Source: Pleomorphomonas carboxyditropha
GTDB taxonomy: Bacteria; Pseudomonadota; Alphaproteobacteria; Rhizobiales; Pleomorphomonadaceae
NCBI RefSeq assembly: GCF_002770725.1
Contig: NZ_NQVN01000011.1
Span: forward strand, 1-64,000
Direction of reading: 5' to 3'
DNA length: 64,000 bases
The position numbers were made by a program, and so were the translations under genes. Below are positions 50,930-62,872 of the stretch, one piece after another. Each line of letters starts with the position of its first letter. Positions within the stretch are counted from its first letter, which is position 1. Below the pieces are notes generated by a model. That model did no database searches and was not told the DNA's origin. It saw nothing but the letters and a program-made list of their open reading frames with translations.

Positions 50930-51406
50930 TCAGGCCGCGTCGGCCGCCACGACGATCGAGACGATCTTGTCGGGATCGCGCACCGGCTCGCCGCGCTTGA
51001 TCTTGTCGACGTTGTCCATGCCCTCGATGACCTTGCCCCACACCGTGTACTGCTTGTCCAGGAAGCGGGCGTCGTCGAAGCAGATGAAGAACTGCGAGTT
51101 GGCCGAATTGGGATTCATGGCGCGGGCCATGGACACCGTACCGCGCACATGCGGCTCGGCGTTGAACTCCTGCTTGAGATCCGGATACTGCGAGCCGCCG
51201 GTGCCGGTGCCGTGCGGGCAGCCGGTCTGGGCCATGAAGCCGTCGATCACCCGGTGGAAGACGATGCCGTCGTAGAACTTCTCGCGCACCAGCTTCTTGA
51301 TGTGGGCCACATGGTTGGGCGCCAGGTCGGGCCGCATCTCGATGACGACGGTTCCCTTGGTGGTTTCCATGACGAGGGTGTTCTCGGGATCCTTGATATC
51401 GGCCAC
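50930..51406 (-). CDS. ppiB: Cytoplasmic cyclophilin, peptidyl-prolyl isomerase
   Basis: A 158-residue cyclophilin without a signal peptide. It starts with GTG at 51406; AAGGAGG lies five bases upstream. The active site is clear in FYDGIVFHRVIDGFMAQTGCP (key FHRVI-x-x-F-x-x-Q), GTVSMARAMNPNSANSQFFI and FLDKQYTVWGKVIEGMD. Cyclophilins speed up proline cis-trans isomerisation during folding. It follows a second, exported cyclophilin and is likely in one operon with it and coaD. Confidence 0.94.
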   Translation of the reverse strand: MADIKDPENTLVMETTKGTVVIEMRPDLAPNHVAHIKKLVREKFYDGIVFHRVIDGFMAQTGCPHGTGTGGSQYPDLKQEFNAEPHVRGTVSMARAMNPNSANSQFFICFDDARFLDKQYTVWGKVIEGMDNVDKIKRGEPVRDPDKIVSIVVAADAA

Positions 51407-51473
51407 GCGGGCCTCCTTTCGGGTCTGTTTGCCGGCAGTGCTCTTATCACGGCCGGCCGGGAAGTTCGACCGG

Positions 51474-52022
51474 TCAGTTCGGATCGGAAGCGAGGCGCGC
51501 CTTGACGATCTTGTCCGGATTGGCCGGCGGCTCGCCGCGGTTGATCTTGTCGACCACCTCCATGCCGTCGGTGACCTCGCCCCAGACGGTGTACTGGCCG
51601 TCGAGGAAGCTGCCGTCGTCGAACATGATGAAGAACTGCGAGTTGGCGCTGTTGGGATCCTGGGCGCGCGCCATGCCGACGGTGCCGCGCCCGAAATGCG
51701 TCTTGGAGAACTCGGCGGGAATGTCGGGCAGGTCGGAGCCGCCCATGCCGGTGCCGGTGGGGTCGCCCGTCTGGGCCATGAAGCCGTCGATCACCCGGTG
51801 GAAGATGATGCCGTCGTAGAAGTGCTTGCCGACCAGCGTCTTGATCTGCGCCACGTGCTTGGGCGCGAGATCGGGCCTGAGCTCGATGGTCACCTTGCCC
51901 TTGCTGGTCTCGAGGATCAGCGTGTTGTCCGGCGAGGCCGCCCAGACACGAGTGGACAGACCGCCGCTGGCCAATACGAGGCCGGTGGCGGCAAGCGCCG
52001 CGAGAAAGGTTCTGCGGATCAC
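51474..52022 (-). CDS. ppiA: Exported cyclophilin, peptidyl-prolyl isomerase
   Basis: A 182-residue cyclophilin with an N-terminal signal (MIRRTFLAALAATGLVLASG to VWA/AS), so periplasmic. GTG start at 52022, with AGGGAG six bases before. Active-site segments FYDGIIFHRVIDGFMAQTGDP, GTVGMARAQDPNSANSQFFI and FLDGQYTVWGEVTDGME match the paralogue at 50930-51406; the two genes are probably an old tandem duplication. It helps fold secreted proteins. Confidence 0.94.
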   Translation of the reverse strand: MIRRTFLAALAATGLVLASGGLSTRVWAASPDNTLILETSKGKVTIELRPDLAPKHVAQIKTLVGKHFYDGIIFHRVIDGFMAQTGDPTGTGMGGSDLPDIPAEFSKTHFGRGTVGMARAQDPNSANSQFFIMFDDGSFLDGQYTVWGEVTDGMEVVDKINRGEPPANPDKIVKARLASDPN

Positions 52023-52055
52023 ATCGATCTCCCTGTCTATTGTTGTCGTAACCGC

Positions 52056-52553
52056 TCAGCGGATCGGGTAGCGGGCGCGGAGTTTCTCCGCCACCTGCGG
52101 CGGAACAAAGGCAGCGACGTCGCCGCCCAGCCGGGCGATCTGCTTGACGAGGCTCGACGCCACGTGACGGACGCCCGACGAGGCGCCGAAGTAGATGGTA
52201 TCGATCTCCGGCGCTAGCGCCGCGTTCATGCCGGCCATGCCCACCTCGACGTCGAGGTCGGAGCTGTTGCGGATGCCGCGCACGATGACGCGCGCGCCAT
52301 GCTGGCGGGCGATGTCGACGACGAGACAGGTGAAGGTGACCACCTCGATCTGGCCGCCGGTGCGGGCGGCGATCGGCACCACCAGCTCGCGCAGCATGGC
52401 CTCGCGCTCGGCGGCGTCGAACTCTCCCTTCTTCTCATGGTGGACGCCAACGGCCACCACCAGCCTGTCGAACAGGCGCGAGGCGCGCTCGATCACGTCG
52501 AGATGGCCATAGGTGGCCGGGTCGAAGGAGCCGGCATAAAGGGCTGTCGTCAT
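52056..52553 (-). CDS. coaD: Phosphopantetheine adenylyltransferase CoaD
   Basis: A 165-residue nucleotidyltransferase for the fourth step of CoA synthesis. The ATG at 52553 starts ALYAGSFDPATYGHLDVIER with the T/HxGH motif (TYGHLD). Other sites are VAVGVHHEKKGEF, VRGIRNSSDLDVEVGMAGMN and SSGVRHVASSLVK with the ISST-like end. The length is normal for bacterial CoaD. It lies just upstream of the two cyclophilin genes on the same strand. A CtrA-like box lies about 100 bases upstream. Confidence 0.96.
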   Translation of the reverse strand: MTTALYAGSFDPATYGHLDVIERASRLFDRLVVAVGVHHEKKGEFDAAEREAMLRELVVPIAARTGGQIEVVTFTCLVVDIARQHGARVIVRGIRNSSDLDVEVGMAGMNAALAPEIDTIYFGASSGVRHVASSLVKQIARLGGDVAAFVPPQVAEKLRARYPIR

Positions 52554-52651
52554 GGCCACCTGAATAGCCGTTTCGCCCGCCGTTAACAACCGCGCCGCGC
52601 CGGAGCGATCGCGATATGGCAATGTCCGGCAACCCCGGGCATTTGGTTGCA

Positions 52652-52673
52652 TTAACCGGTCATTAAGCATTAA
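52652..52673. promoter_or_regulatory. CtrA-like binding site TTAA-N7-TTAA
   Basis: TTAA (52652-52655), seven bases CCGGTCA, TTAA (52663-52666), with another TTAAC at 52670. This fits the CtrA consensus of alphaproteobacteria. It lies in the divergent gap between coaD (start 52553) and a small secreted protein (start 52775), about 100 bases from each. Confidence 0.55.
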
Positions 52674-52774
52674 CCCCGATGCGTCCAATCATCAGGATCA
52701 CGTTAACTGCTGCGTAACGATCCCGCCCGAAACTTGTTCCTCACAGCAGGTCTCGCACAGGAAGGCGGACTGAC

Positions 52775-53023
52775 ATGACGAAGCATCGTGTACTGCGTTT
52801 GAGGAAGATGGCCCTCGTCATGGCCGGGCTTTCGGCTGCCGTTCTGTCGATCGGCGCCACGGAGCCCATCTATCCGGACGTCGGACGGGGCGACCAGGTG
52901 TCGGACATCGGCCACTGCGCCGTCGAAACGCTCGACGGCCTCAAGGTGTGCGCCCGGGAGGCGCAGACCGGCGCCGTCGTCACGGTTACCACCGTGGCGG
53001 CCGGTCTCACCATCGTCGACTGA
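52775..53023 (+). CDS. Small exported protein of unknown function
   Basis: An 82-residue protein with an AGGAAGG box before its ATG. Residues 1-28 form a signal peptide (basic MTKHRVLRLRK, then MALVMAGLSAAVLSIGA). The mature part has two Cys (GHCAVETLDGLKVC) and a hydrophobic, Val/Thr-rich end (GAVVTVTTVAAGLTIVD). I do not recognise a family. The real gene status is supported by a ribosome site, a signal peptide and a perfect terminator 56 bases after its stop codon. A CtrA-like site in the promoter suggests cell-cycle or envelope control. Confidence 0.7.
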   Translation: MTKHRVLRLRKMALVMAGLSAAVLSIGATEPIYPDVGRGDQVSDIGHCAVETLDGLKVCAREAQTGAVVTVTTVAAGLTIVD

Positions 53024-53078
53024 CGCCGAAAGCGGCGGACAAACGAGGCTCCCGCGCGCCTCGCTCAAGATGCGGCAA

Positions 53079-53120
53079 GGGCGCAAGACGTTTGGCCAAC
53101 GTCTTGCGCCCTAACTTTTT
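53079..53120 (+). terminator. Strong rho-independent terminator
   Basis: A perfect 14-bp stem: GGGCGCAAGACGTT (53079-53092), loop TGGCC, AACGTCTTGCGCCC (53098-53111), then TAACTTTTT. It ends the small secreted-protein gene and protects gyrA, which ends at 53147 on the other strand. Confidence 0.88.
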
Positions 53121-53146
53121 CGAATAGAGCCGTGCCGGCGCCGGGA

Positions 53147-55903
<2,757 letters not shown>

Positions 55904-56241
55904 TGGCTTCAACTTCCTGAACTACTCCGCCGTCCGGCCGAATGACCTGAAGGTGGCGGGGATTGTCTTCAAGGCCGCGTCGTCCGATCGGACAACGCGC
56001 GGTCCTATGCGACCGGGTCTTCCAGATATGCTTCGTTCTAGCCGATTCTGGCGGCGGAAGCCATGCAATGGAACGCCCGTCAACAGGCATCGCCCGGAAC
56101 AAATTTATCTTTTTCCATCAACAGATTATTCGGGCTTTTTGTGGGCGTTCCCCGGCCGTCCGGAAAGCTTTGCAAAACTTCGCCCGAAAACGAAGCGCCC
56201 GCCCTCCGAAAGAGGGACGGGCGCCGCCATTTACGATCGCG
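55904..56241. promoter_or_regulatory. gyrA upstream region with nitroreductase terminator
   Basis: 338 bases between gyrA and the gene ending at 56242. The gyrA promoter must lie here. The AT-rich part at about 56098-56150 is the best place for it. No protein gene was seen. The terminator of the nitroreductase is at 56195-56224. Confidence 0.5.
56195..56224 (-). terminator. Terminator after nitroreductase gene
   Basis: GCGCCCG-CCCTC (56195-56206), loop CGAAA, GAGGG-A-CGGGCGC (56212-56224), a 12-bp stem with one bulge. On the minus strand it is followed by TTCGTTTTCG. It lies 18 bases after the stop codon. Confidence 0.75.
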
Positions 56242-56883
56242 TCAGCGAATCTCGGTCACGAACTTTTCCTTCGGCCGGCGCACCTTCTTGAGGTTCACCA
56301 GCCAGTCCTTGTCGGCCTGACGATAGCCGAGCGGCAGGATGGTGACCGACCTGAGACCGCGCGCCCCGAGGCCCAGCAACGCGTCGAGCGCCTCGGCGTC
56401 GAAGCCTTCCATCGGCGTCGCATCCACGTCCAGCATGGCCGCCTCGGCGATGGCGAGGCCGAAGCCGATGTAGGCCTGGCGGGCGGCGTGCTCGAAGTTG
56501 GTGCGGGCGTCGCGCGGCACATAGGCCGTCAGCAGGCGCTGCCGGTAGGCGTTCCAGTTGGCGAGCGGTTCGCCGTCGAGCTTCCGCTCGGCGATCACGA
56601 AGTCGAACGCGTCGTTGATGCGGTCGGCCGTGTAGGTGTCCCAGGCGGCGAAGACCAGGAGATGCGAGGCGTCGACCACCTGCGCCTGGCCGCTGGCGAT
56701 CGGCAGGATCTTCGCCTTGACGTCCGGATTGGTGATGACGAACAGCTCGTAGGGCTGCAGGCCGCTCGACGTGGGAGCGAGGCGGGCCGCCTCGACGATC
56801 AGGTCGACCTTGTCCTGCGGCACGGCGCGCGCCGGATCGAACTTCTTGGTGGCGTAGCGCCAGTTGAGCTTTTCAAGCAGCAT
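56242..56883 (-). CDS. NfsB-like NAD(P)H nitroreductase
   Basis: A 213-residue flavoprotein of the nitroreductase family. The N-terminal FMN-binding pattern RYATKKFDPARAVPQDKV and ARLAPTSSGLQPYELFVI (about 29-60) are diagnostic; GFGLAIAEAAMLDVDATPMEGFD and VTILPLGYRQADKDW complete the fold. It reduces nitro or quinone compounds. The ATG at 56883 gives the normal length; no strong ribosome site is visible. It is a single-gene unit between gyrA and der. Confidence 0.92.
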   Translation of the reverse strand: MLLEKLNWRYATKKFDPARAVPQDKVDLIVEAARLAPTSSGLQPYELFVITNPDVKAKILPIASGQAQVVDASHLLVFAAWDTYTADRINDAFDFVIAERKLDGEPLANWNAYRQRLLTAYVPRDARTNFEHAARQAYIGFGLAIAEAAMLDVDATPMEGFDAEALDALLGLGARGLRSVTILPLGYRQADKDWLVNLKKVRRPKEKFVTEIR

Positions 56884-57031
56884 GATGGGAATCCCCGGGG
56901 AGAAGCAACACCCGCGGCGAAGCCGGCACTCGCAAGTGTCGGAAACGCCCGGGACGAGCCACGACACTCGCTCGGCATCGATAGGGATTTCAACGGTCTC
57001 GCATCGATGTCACCGAGAAGTGACCGCCCGG

Positions 57032-58438
57032 CTAATCCTTCTTGTCATAGGGGTTGTCGCCGCCCGAGCGCATCTGCACGCGGATCGGCGTGCCCGGCAT
57101 GTCGAAGGTCTGCCGGAGGCCGTTGGCGAGATAACGGATGTAGCTCTCCGGCATCGCCTCGGGGCGCGAGCCGAAGATGACGAACATCGGCGGCCGCGTC
57201 TTGGCCTGGGTGATGTAGCGGATCTTCAGGCGGCGGCCGGCGACGGCCGGCGGCGGGTGATGCTCGATGAGGCCGGTCAGCCAGCGGTTGAGCCGGCCGG
57301 TGGAGATGCGGGTGTTCCAGACGTCGTAGGCGCGCGCCACCGCCTGCATCAGCTTGTCGATGCCCTGGCCGTTGAGGCCGGACAGCGTCACCAGCTCGAC
57401 GCCGCGCACCTGCGGCAACAGCCGCTCGCATTCCTCGCGCAGCTCCCTGAGCTTGGCGGCGCGATCCTCGACCAGATCCCACTTGTTGAGGCCGATCACC
57501 AGCGCCCTGCCCTCGCGGACGATCAGGTCGACGATGTGCAGGTCCTGCTTCTCGAAGGGAATGGTGGCGTCGAGCAGCACCACCACCACCTCGGCGAACT
57601 TGATGGCCCTGAGCGCATCGGCCACCGACAGCTTTTCGAGCTTTTCCTGCACGCGTGCTTTGCGGCGGAGGCCGGCCGTGTCGAACAGCTTCACCTCCCG
57701 GTCGCGCCACACCCAGTCGACCGAGATGGAGTCGCGGGTGATGCCGGCCTCGGGGCCGGTGAGCAGCCGGTCCTCGCCGATCATGCGGTTGATCAGCGTC
57801 GACTTGCCGGCGTTGGGCCGGCCGGTGACGGCGACGCGCAAGGGCCGCTGCTCCTGCGGCCGGACGAGATTGCCCTCCTCGTCGACGTCGAGGTTGACCA
57901 CCGCCTCCTCGCTCTCCGGCTCGGCGAAGCCTAGACGCCCCTCCAGCGCCTCGCGCAACGCGTCGTAGAGGTCGGCCATGCCCTCGCCGTGCTCGGCCGA
58001 GACCGCGATCGCCTCGCCGAGGCCGAGCTCGTAGGCCTCCATCAGACCCGGTTCGACGCCACGCCCCTCGGCCTTGTTGGCGACCAGAATCACCTCGCGG
58101 TCCATGCGACGGATCATGTCGGAGAAATGCTTGTCGAGCGGCGTGATGCCGGCCCGAGCATCGTAAAGGAACAGGATGGCGTCGGCGTCGCGGATCGCCG
58201 TTTCCGTCTGGGCGCGCATGCGGCCCGCCAGCGAATCCGGATCGGCCTCCTCAAGGCCGGCGGTATCGATCACCTGGAAGGTGAGATCGCCGAGGCGGCC
58301 GTTGCCGACGCGGCGGTCGCGCGTCACGCCGGGCGTGTCGTCGACCAGCGCCAGTTTCTTGCCGACGAGGCGATTGAACAGCGTGGACTTGCCGACATTC
58401 GGGCGGCCGACGAGGGCGACGGTCGGTTGCGCGGACAT
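57032..58438 (-). CDS. der: Ribosome biogenesis GTPase Der (EngA)
   Basis: A 468-residue GTPase with two G domains and a C-terminal KH-like domain. The ATG at 58438 has AAGGAAG eight bases upstream. G domain 1: [14 protein letters not shown] (P-loop), [15 protein letters not shown] domain 2: [30 protein letters not shown]. The end contains [16 protein letters not shown] and [20 protein letters not shown], typical of Der. It helps mature the 50S subunit. It lies downstream of bamB and the YfgM-like gene, the same grouping (yfgM-bamB-der) as in E. coli. Confidence 0.97.
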   Translation of the reverse strand: MSAQPTVALVGRPNVGKSTLFNRLVGKKLALVDDTPGVTRDRRVGNGRLGDLTFQVIDTAGLEEADPDSLAGRMRAQTETAIRDADAILFLYDARAGITPLDKHFSDMIRRMDREVILVANKAEGRGVEPGLMEAYELGLGEAIAVSAEHGEGMADLYDALREALEGRLGFAEPESEEAVVNLDVDEEGNLVRPQEQRPLRVAVTGRPNAGKSTLINRMIGEDRLLTGPEAGITRDSISVDWVWRDREVKLFDTAGLRRKARVQEKLEKLSVADALRAIKFAEVVVVLLDATIPFEKQDLHIVDLIVREGRALVIGLNKWDLVEDRAAKLRELREECERLLPQVRGVELVTLSGLNGQGIDKLMQAVARAYDVWNTRISTGRLNRWLTGLIEHHPPPAVAGRRLKIRYITQAKTRPPMFVIFGSRPEAMPESYIRYLANGLRQTFDMPGTPIRVQMRSGGDNPYDKKD

Positions 58439-58520
58439 GGTCGAGACTTCCTTCAATAGACGTTGCGGCGCCGGATCAGCCGATCCGCCGCCGCCCGTCC
58501 GTTTTCTTATGGCGCCGTGT

Positions 58521-59894
58521 TCAGTTCACGGCGATGAGCGTACCGTCTCCGGCCAGAACCATCATCTTGCCGGAGCTCAGGATCGGCGCGATGGCGCCGC
58601 TGAAGCCGATTTCCGTATTGACGCCGAGCGCGCCGGTCACCGCGTCCACCGAGGCGATGCGGCCGTCGTTGGACGTCGCCCACAGCGTGCCGGCGGCCAT
58701 CACCGGCCCGGCCCACGACCCCTTGCGGCTCGACGACGGCTTGAGCGGCAGCGTCTGCGCCCAGATCACCTTGCCGGTCTTGAGGTCGACGGCGATCATC
58801 CGGTTCTCGAGGTCGATCAGGAACAGGCTGCCGCCGGAGACGATGGGCGTCTCGGCACTGCCGATCGGCTGCTGCCAGCGGACGTCGCCGGTCTTGAGGT
58901 CGAGAGCGACCAGCGCGCCGCCGATGCCGGTGGCATAGACGGCGTCGCCATGGATCACCGGGCTTGCCGAGGCGTCGCGCAGACCGGTGATCGCCGAGAT
59001 CGAGCTGCCGCCGGTGATCGACGCCTGCCATTTCTGGCTGCCGGTCGCCATGTCGAAGGCCTGGATCTGGCCGGCCGAACCGGCGACCACCACCGTGTCG
59101 CCGGAGATCGCCGCGCTGCCGGCGCCGAGCAGCGCCGCCCCCGAGACCTCGGTCGAGGCCCGCCAGCCGGCGGCGCCCGTTGCGGCGTCGAAGGCCTGCA
59201 CGACGCCCGACTGGGCGGTGACGACAACCTTGCCGCCGCCGACGGCGGGCGCCGAGCGGGCCGGCGCGTCGAGTTTTACCCGCCAGGCGATCGAACTGGT
59301 GGCGACATCGATGGCGAGCAGTTCACCGTAACCGGTCGCCGCGTAGACGCGGCCGCCCGTCACCGCGAGGCCGCCGCCGCCCACCGAAGCGCGCGCACCG
59401 GCCGGATAGACGCCGACGTGCCAGGTGGCGCCGCTGTTGGCCACCTTGAAGCCGGAAACGACACCGGCGGCATCATAGACGTAGACCACGCCGTCGGCCG
59501 CCACCGGCCGCGCCGAGATGCCGCGTCCCTTGCTGGTGGAAAGGCCCATCATGCCGCTGCCGAAGCCCGATTGTCCGCCCTTCATCGACCAGTAGTGCAC
59601 GCCCTGCAGGGCGCCGGCGACGTTGCCGGGATCGTTGGTCGCCGTGCCGCCGGGCTGCGACCAGGCGGCCAGTGCGGTGGCCGCACCGATGGTCGCCCGG
59701 CCGTTGGTGATGCCGCGCGTCGGATCGGAGACCGCCAGAATCGAGGTGCGGTTGCCCTCGGCCACCGGCTGGTCCTTCTTGAAGGGATTGAGCGACGACA
59801 GCGAATCCATCGCCGAATCCGAGCCGCAGCCGCTGAGCGCCGCGGCGACGGCCAGCGCGAATGCCGCCGAGGAAAGACGCAGGAGAGCGGTCAT
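58521..59894 (-). CDS. bamB: BamB-like outer-membrane assembly lipoprotein
   Basis: A 457-residue lipoprotein with an eight-bladed beta-propeller. The N-terminal lipobox is LSGC near residue 23 ([14 protein letters not shown]). Repeats have the PQQ-like pattern: [70 protein letters not shown] and [18 protein letters not shown]. BamB binds BamA in the complex that inserts outer-membrane proteins. The start overlaps the stop of the YfgM-like gene by four bases, and der follows; this order supports the call. Confidence 0.92.
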   Translation of the reverse strand: MTALLRLSSAAFALAVAAALSGCGSDSAMDSLSSLNPFKKDQPVAEGNRTSILAVSDPTRGITNGRATIGAATALAAWSQPGGTATNDPGNVAGALQGVHYWSMKGGQSGFGSGMMGLSTSKGRGISARPVAADGVVYVYDAAGVVSGFKVANSGATWHVGVYPAGARASVGGGGLAVTGGRVYAATGYGELLAIDVATSSIAWRVKLDAPARSAPAVGGGKVVVTAQSGVVQAFDAATGAAGWRASTEVSGAALLGAGSAAISGDTVVVAGSAGQIQAFDMATGSQKWQASITGGSSISAITGLRDASASPVIHGDAVYATGIGGALVALDLKTGDVRWQQPIGSAETPIVSGGSLFLIDLENRMIAVDLKTGKVIWAQTLPLKPSSSRKGSWAGPVMAAGTLWATSNDGRIASVDAVTGALGVNTEIGFSGAIAPILSSGKMMVLAGDGTLIAVN

Positions 59895-60568
59895 CCGGCC
59901 GCTCCATTGTCGAGGTCGCCGGCCTCGGAGATCGCGAGGTCGCGCAGGATGCGCGCCCGGGCGCGCACGTCCGACGGCGTCGCCGGATCGTCGGTCAGCT
60001 TGCGGGCCTCCTCGCTGACGCCTTTCCAGTCCTCGGCGCGGACGGACGCGAGCGCGATAATCTCGCGCGCCGCGTGGCGCCAGGGCGAAATGTCGTTGTT
60101 GTAGCCGGAAACGCGCGCCTTGATCTGATCGAGATTCTCCCGGTCGACGGCGATCAGCGCGGCGCGGACGGCGGCGAGATCGCGGAAGGCCCGGTCGACG
60201 CCCGACGCCTTGGAGAGATCCTCGAAGGCGGCGAGCGCGTTGTCGGTCTCGCCCATCGCCGCGTGCTCGGAGGCGGCGCGGAAGCGGGCGAGCACCTGAT
60301 ACTGCGACGGCGCGCCGCCGGCGTAGACGGCGAGCGACTCGGCCAGCGCCTTGTGGTCGCCGGCCTTGGCCGAGGCCAGCACCTGCGAATAGGCGTCGCC
60401 CGCCGCGTTGGCGCGGCTGGTCGCCCAATAGTCATACCCGCGCCAGGCGGCCGTGCCGGCGACGATGAGACCCGCCGCCACATACAGGACCCAGCCATAG
60501 CGCTTCCACAGGCCCGTCAACCGGTCGCGGCGCAGATCATCGCCGACTTCGTCGAAAATATCAGGCAT
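59891..60568 (-). CDS. YfgM-like TPR membrane protein
   Basis: A 225-residue protein anchored by one N-terminal helix (about 26-45: GWVLYVAAGLIVAGTAAW), with a periplasmic TPR-like part (DAYSQVLASAKAGDHKAL, SQYQVLARFRAASEHAAMG, LAAFEDLSKASGV, LAAVRAALIAVDRENLDQI). The cytoplasmic N-terminus MPDIFDEVGDDLRRDRLTGLWKRYG is typical of the alphaproteobacterial family. In E. coli YfgM joins the Sec-PpiD system and sits upstream of bamB, as here. ATG start 60568. Confidence 0.88.
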   Translation of the reverse strand: MPDIFDEVGDDLRRDRLTGLWKRYGWVLYVAAGLIVAGTAAWRGYDYWATSRANAAGDAYSQVLASAKAGDHKALAESLAVYAGGAPSQYQVLARFRAASEHAAMGETDNALAAFEDLSKASGVDRAFRDLAAVRAALIAVDRENLDQIKARVSGYNNDISPWRHAAREIIALASVRAEDWKGVSEEARKLTDDPATPSDVRARARILRDLAISEAGDLDNGAAG

Positions 60569-60714
60569 CTTCCATCCAACTATCGGCCGGCGATCGCGTC
60601 GATCGCAGCCCATGGGCACGGCTTGCGCCAACCCGGGCCGGCGCATTTCATTGACGCCGTTTACAGCCTTTTTTGCCACGGCGCCACCTCTTCATGCAGG
60701 CGCCGCGAGCCCCT

Positions 60715-61290
60715 TCACAGAAGCGGCGTGCCAATCAGCCAGTCGTGCAGCCCGAACAGCAACGCCGCCCAGATGGCGAGACCGATCGCCACGGCGATCC
60801 AGTCGCTCGTCGGTTCGGGCGGAGCCGCCGTCGCCGCCGTCATCGGCCGGGCGATCAGCGAAAAACGGGCCGCCAGCGTCCATACGAAGAATACGGCGCT
60901 GAGCAGCACGCCGGCGAGCGTCCCGACGGCCAGCGCATGGGCGAGCGACCAGAGCGTCACCGACATCAGCATCGGGTGGCGGACGAAACGGCCGATGCGC
61001 GTCGGCACCGGAAAGAAGGAGGCGACGAGCAACGGCAGAGCCACCGCCATCAGCACGAAGGCGAAATCGCGCGCCCAGGGCGGCGGCGCAAACAGCGGCA
61101 CCGGATCCTGCCGGGCGAGACCATACCCGTAGATCGTCAGGACGAGCCCGGTGAGCGAGACCAGCGAGTAGAGGCCGCGCCAGGGGTTGTGGCCGATACG
61201 GGCGATCGCCGCGCTCCGCACGCCGGGAAGCAGGATGTAGATCGAATGCATGCCGATGAACAGGACGAGACCTGCGAGAAAAATGGACAT
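60715..61290 (-). CDS. NnrU-family membrane protein
   Basis: A 191-residue inner-membrane protein with about five helices; the ATG at 61290 has GGGAG six bases upstream. NnrU features are FIGMHSIYILLPGVRSAAIARIG near the N-terminus, RGLYSLVSLTGLVLTIYGYGLAR, and RIGRFVRHPMLMSVTLWSLAHALAVG (helical with HP and HA motifs). NnrU was linked to nitric oxide metabolism in rhodobacters but homologues are widespread and the role is unclear. It lies upstream of the YfgM-like gene on the same strand. Confidence 0.85.
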   Translation of the reverse strand: MSIFLAGLVLFIGMHSIYILLPGVRSAAIARIGHNPWRGLYSLVSLTGLVLTIYGYGLARQDPVPLFAPPPWARDFAFVLMAVALPLLVASFFPVPTRIGRFVRHPMLMSVTLWSLAHALAVGTLAGVLLSAVFFVWTLAARFSLIARPMTAATAAPPEPTSDWIAVAIGLAIWAALLFGLHDWLIGTPLL

Positions 61291-61491
61291 TCCCGGCTCC
61301 CTGGATGACCGGTGGCGGCCGAATGCCGACGCTGGAGACGAGCAGTGGCGGATCGGAGAGCCGACGAGGCCATGCCGGCATCCGGCCCTCGATAACTTTG
61401 CTAAAAAGCCCTGAAATCCGCGAAAACGATGATAACCATAATCAATTAACGCTTGCGTGCAATAGTGGGCGGCATCTTTACGGGGGATGTC

Positions 61492-62070
61492 ATGTATCGC
61501 GTCTTCACCCTGTTGGGACTGTCCCTGTGCCTGGCCGCCGCCTTGCCGGCCCAAGCGGCCACCAGCGGCGACCCGAGTTTCGACAACGTCCCGATGCGGC
61601 CATCGCTGCCGGCGGGCGGGCACGCCGGCGAATTGGCGATGACGCTGCCGCCGGCCGCCGACATTGCCGAAGCCCTCGGCAGCGGTCCCGCGACGCGCCA
61701 GGCCCTCGGCCCCAAAGTCATGGTGCGGGTCAATCTCTCCAGGCAAAGGATGACCGTGCTGGTGCGTGGCAAGGTCGCCCATGTCTGGAAGGTCTCGACC
61801 GCCAGGAGCGGCTACAAGACGCCGACCGGCTTCTGGACGCCCTATCGCATGCACGTCATGTGGCACTCGCGGAAATACGACAACGCGCCGATGCCGCACT
61901 CCATCTTCTTCTACGAGGGCTACGCCATCCATGCGACGCCCTATGTGGCGCGGCTCGGCAAGCCGGCCTCGCATGGCTGCGTCCGCCTGCACCCCGACAA
62001 CGCCAAGCTGCTGTTCGCCCTGGTCCGGCAATACGGCCCGTCGGCGGTACGCGTCTCCGTCGAGAAATAA
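61492..62070 (+). CDS. L,D-transpeptidase (YkuD family)
   Basis: A 192-residue envelope enzyme. Start ATG 61492 with GGGGGA upstream; signal peptide MYRVFTLLGLSLCLAAALPA with cleavage near AQA/AT (residues 22-23). The YkuD catalytic motif is at 147-166: His147, then Ser160-His161-Gly162-Cys163-Val-Arg (ASHGCVRLHP), with Cys163 as nucleophile. Such enzymes make 3-3 cross-links in peptidoglycan or anchor proteins to it. It has no peptidoglycan-binding domain. It is divergent from nnrU. Confidence 0.92.
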   Translation: MYRVFTLLGLSLCLAAALPAQAATSGDPSFDNVPMRPSLPAGGHAGELAMTLPPAADIAEALGSGPATRQALGPKVMVRVNLSRQRMTVLVRGKVAHVWKVSTARSGYKTPTGFWTPYRMHVMWHSRKYDNAPMPHSIFFYEGYAIHATPYVARLGKPASHGCVRLHPDNAKLLFALVRQYGPSAVRVSVEK

Positions 62071-62706
62071 GCCGCCGATTTCAGGCAGCGCCCCGACCTG
62101 GAAGGAACACGGGCGGCGCCGGCATCGGCCAAGCGCGCCGGCCCTGCTCCCGCCCTCCTTGTCGTCAACGGCATCATCCATGACATCGCTGTCAAAACCG
62201 GGCGATCGTCCATGGCGGCGCGGGCCGACGCGGAAAACGATTCAAGCGCGATCCGCCGACCAAGGACGCCCCGGGCAAAACCGATTCAGGACCATTGGGG
62301 CATCTACGTAGAGATTTTTGAGACCTTCCAAACTCAAACCCTCCCCGCATAACCATCCCATGGCATTCAAAATTTCTTTCGGTGGGTTTTAGCGCAGGTT
62401 TATGCTGCAATGCATCATTGGCTGATTTATGATTATATCACCTCAAAAAATCCCTCATCTACCCCAAATAGCGGCAAATCGGCGACCGACCCATCGTCTA
62501 AAGTCGTATTTTAGCCGCATTTCGACGTCGAAGGGGATGGCTCTCCAGGGCACAAATGCTGCCGCGCGAAAACTGCATTCCTGACATGCAGGACCCCCTC
62601 TAGCCCCGCATGGCTCGTTCGCCTAAATGTCTGGGTGTCGAGAGCGAAGCGCAGCAGACGAAAGACTGAAGAGCGCAGCGCCTCACAACCCGAATGGATG
62701 AACGAA
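62071..62706. promoter_or_regulatory. 636-base non-coding region upstream of DUF1127 gene
   Basis: No convincing gene. About 62300-62520 is strikingly AT-rich for this genome, with stretches such as TTTATGATTATATCACC, which suits a regulated promoter for the DUF1127 gene and RNA array. I could not define -35 and -10 boxes of the RpoH type by eye. A further ORF frame at 62635 would extend the DUF1127 protein N-terminally but lacks homology. Confidence 0.5.
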
Positions 62707-62856
62707 ATGCTGGATACCGTTGTCAACAAGCTCCGCTCCTACCGCAAGTACCAGGAGACCTATCGCGAGCTCTCCCGTCTGAGCACCCGCGAGCTTGCCG
62801 ACCTGGGCATCTCCCGCGGTGAAATCTCGAACGTCGCCCGCAAGGCCACGCTCTGA
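62707..62856 (+). CDS. DUF1127 small protein (CcaF1-like)
   Basis: A 49-residue basic protein starting MLDTVVNKLRSYRKYQ; an in-frame ATG at 62698 adds three residues. The DUF1127 motif RELSRLSTRELADLGISRGEI (about 20-41, key LSxRxLxDLGIxRxxI) is complete, followed by ARKATL. In Rhodobacter sphaeroides a DUF1127 protein (CcaF1) is encoded directly before the CcsR1-4 small RNAs and binds RNA. The present gene is followed after 16 bases by nine hairpins bearing the same CCTCCTCCC motif. Co-transcription is probable. Confidence 0.93.
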   Translation: MLDTVVNKLRSYRKYQETYRELSRLSTRELADLGISRGEISNVARKATL

Positions 62857-62872
62857 ACCCACGAGATTAGGC

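Noticed and set aside
58521-60428. A longer bamB frame starting at 60428
   Set aside because: The upstream part overlaps the YfgM-like gene in another frame; the lipoprotein signal at 59894 marks the true start.
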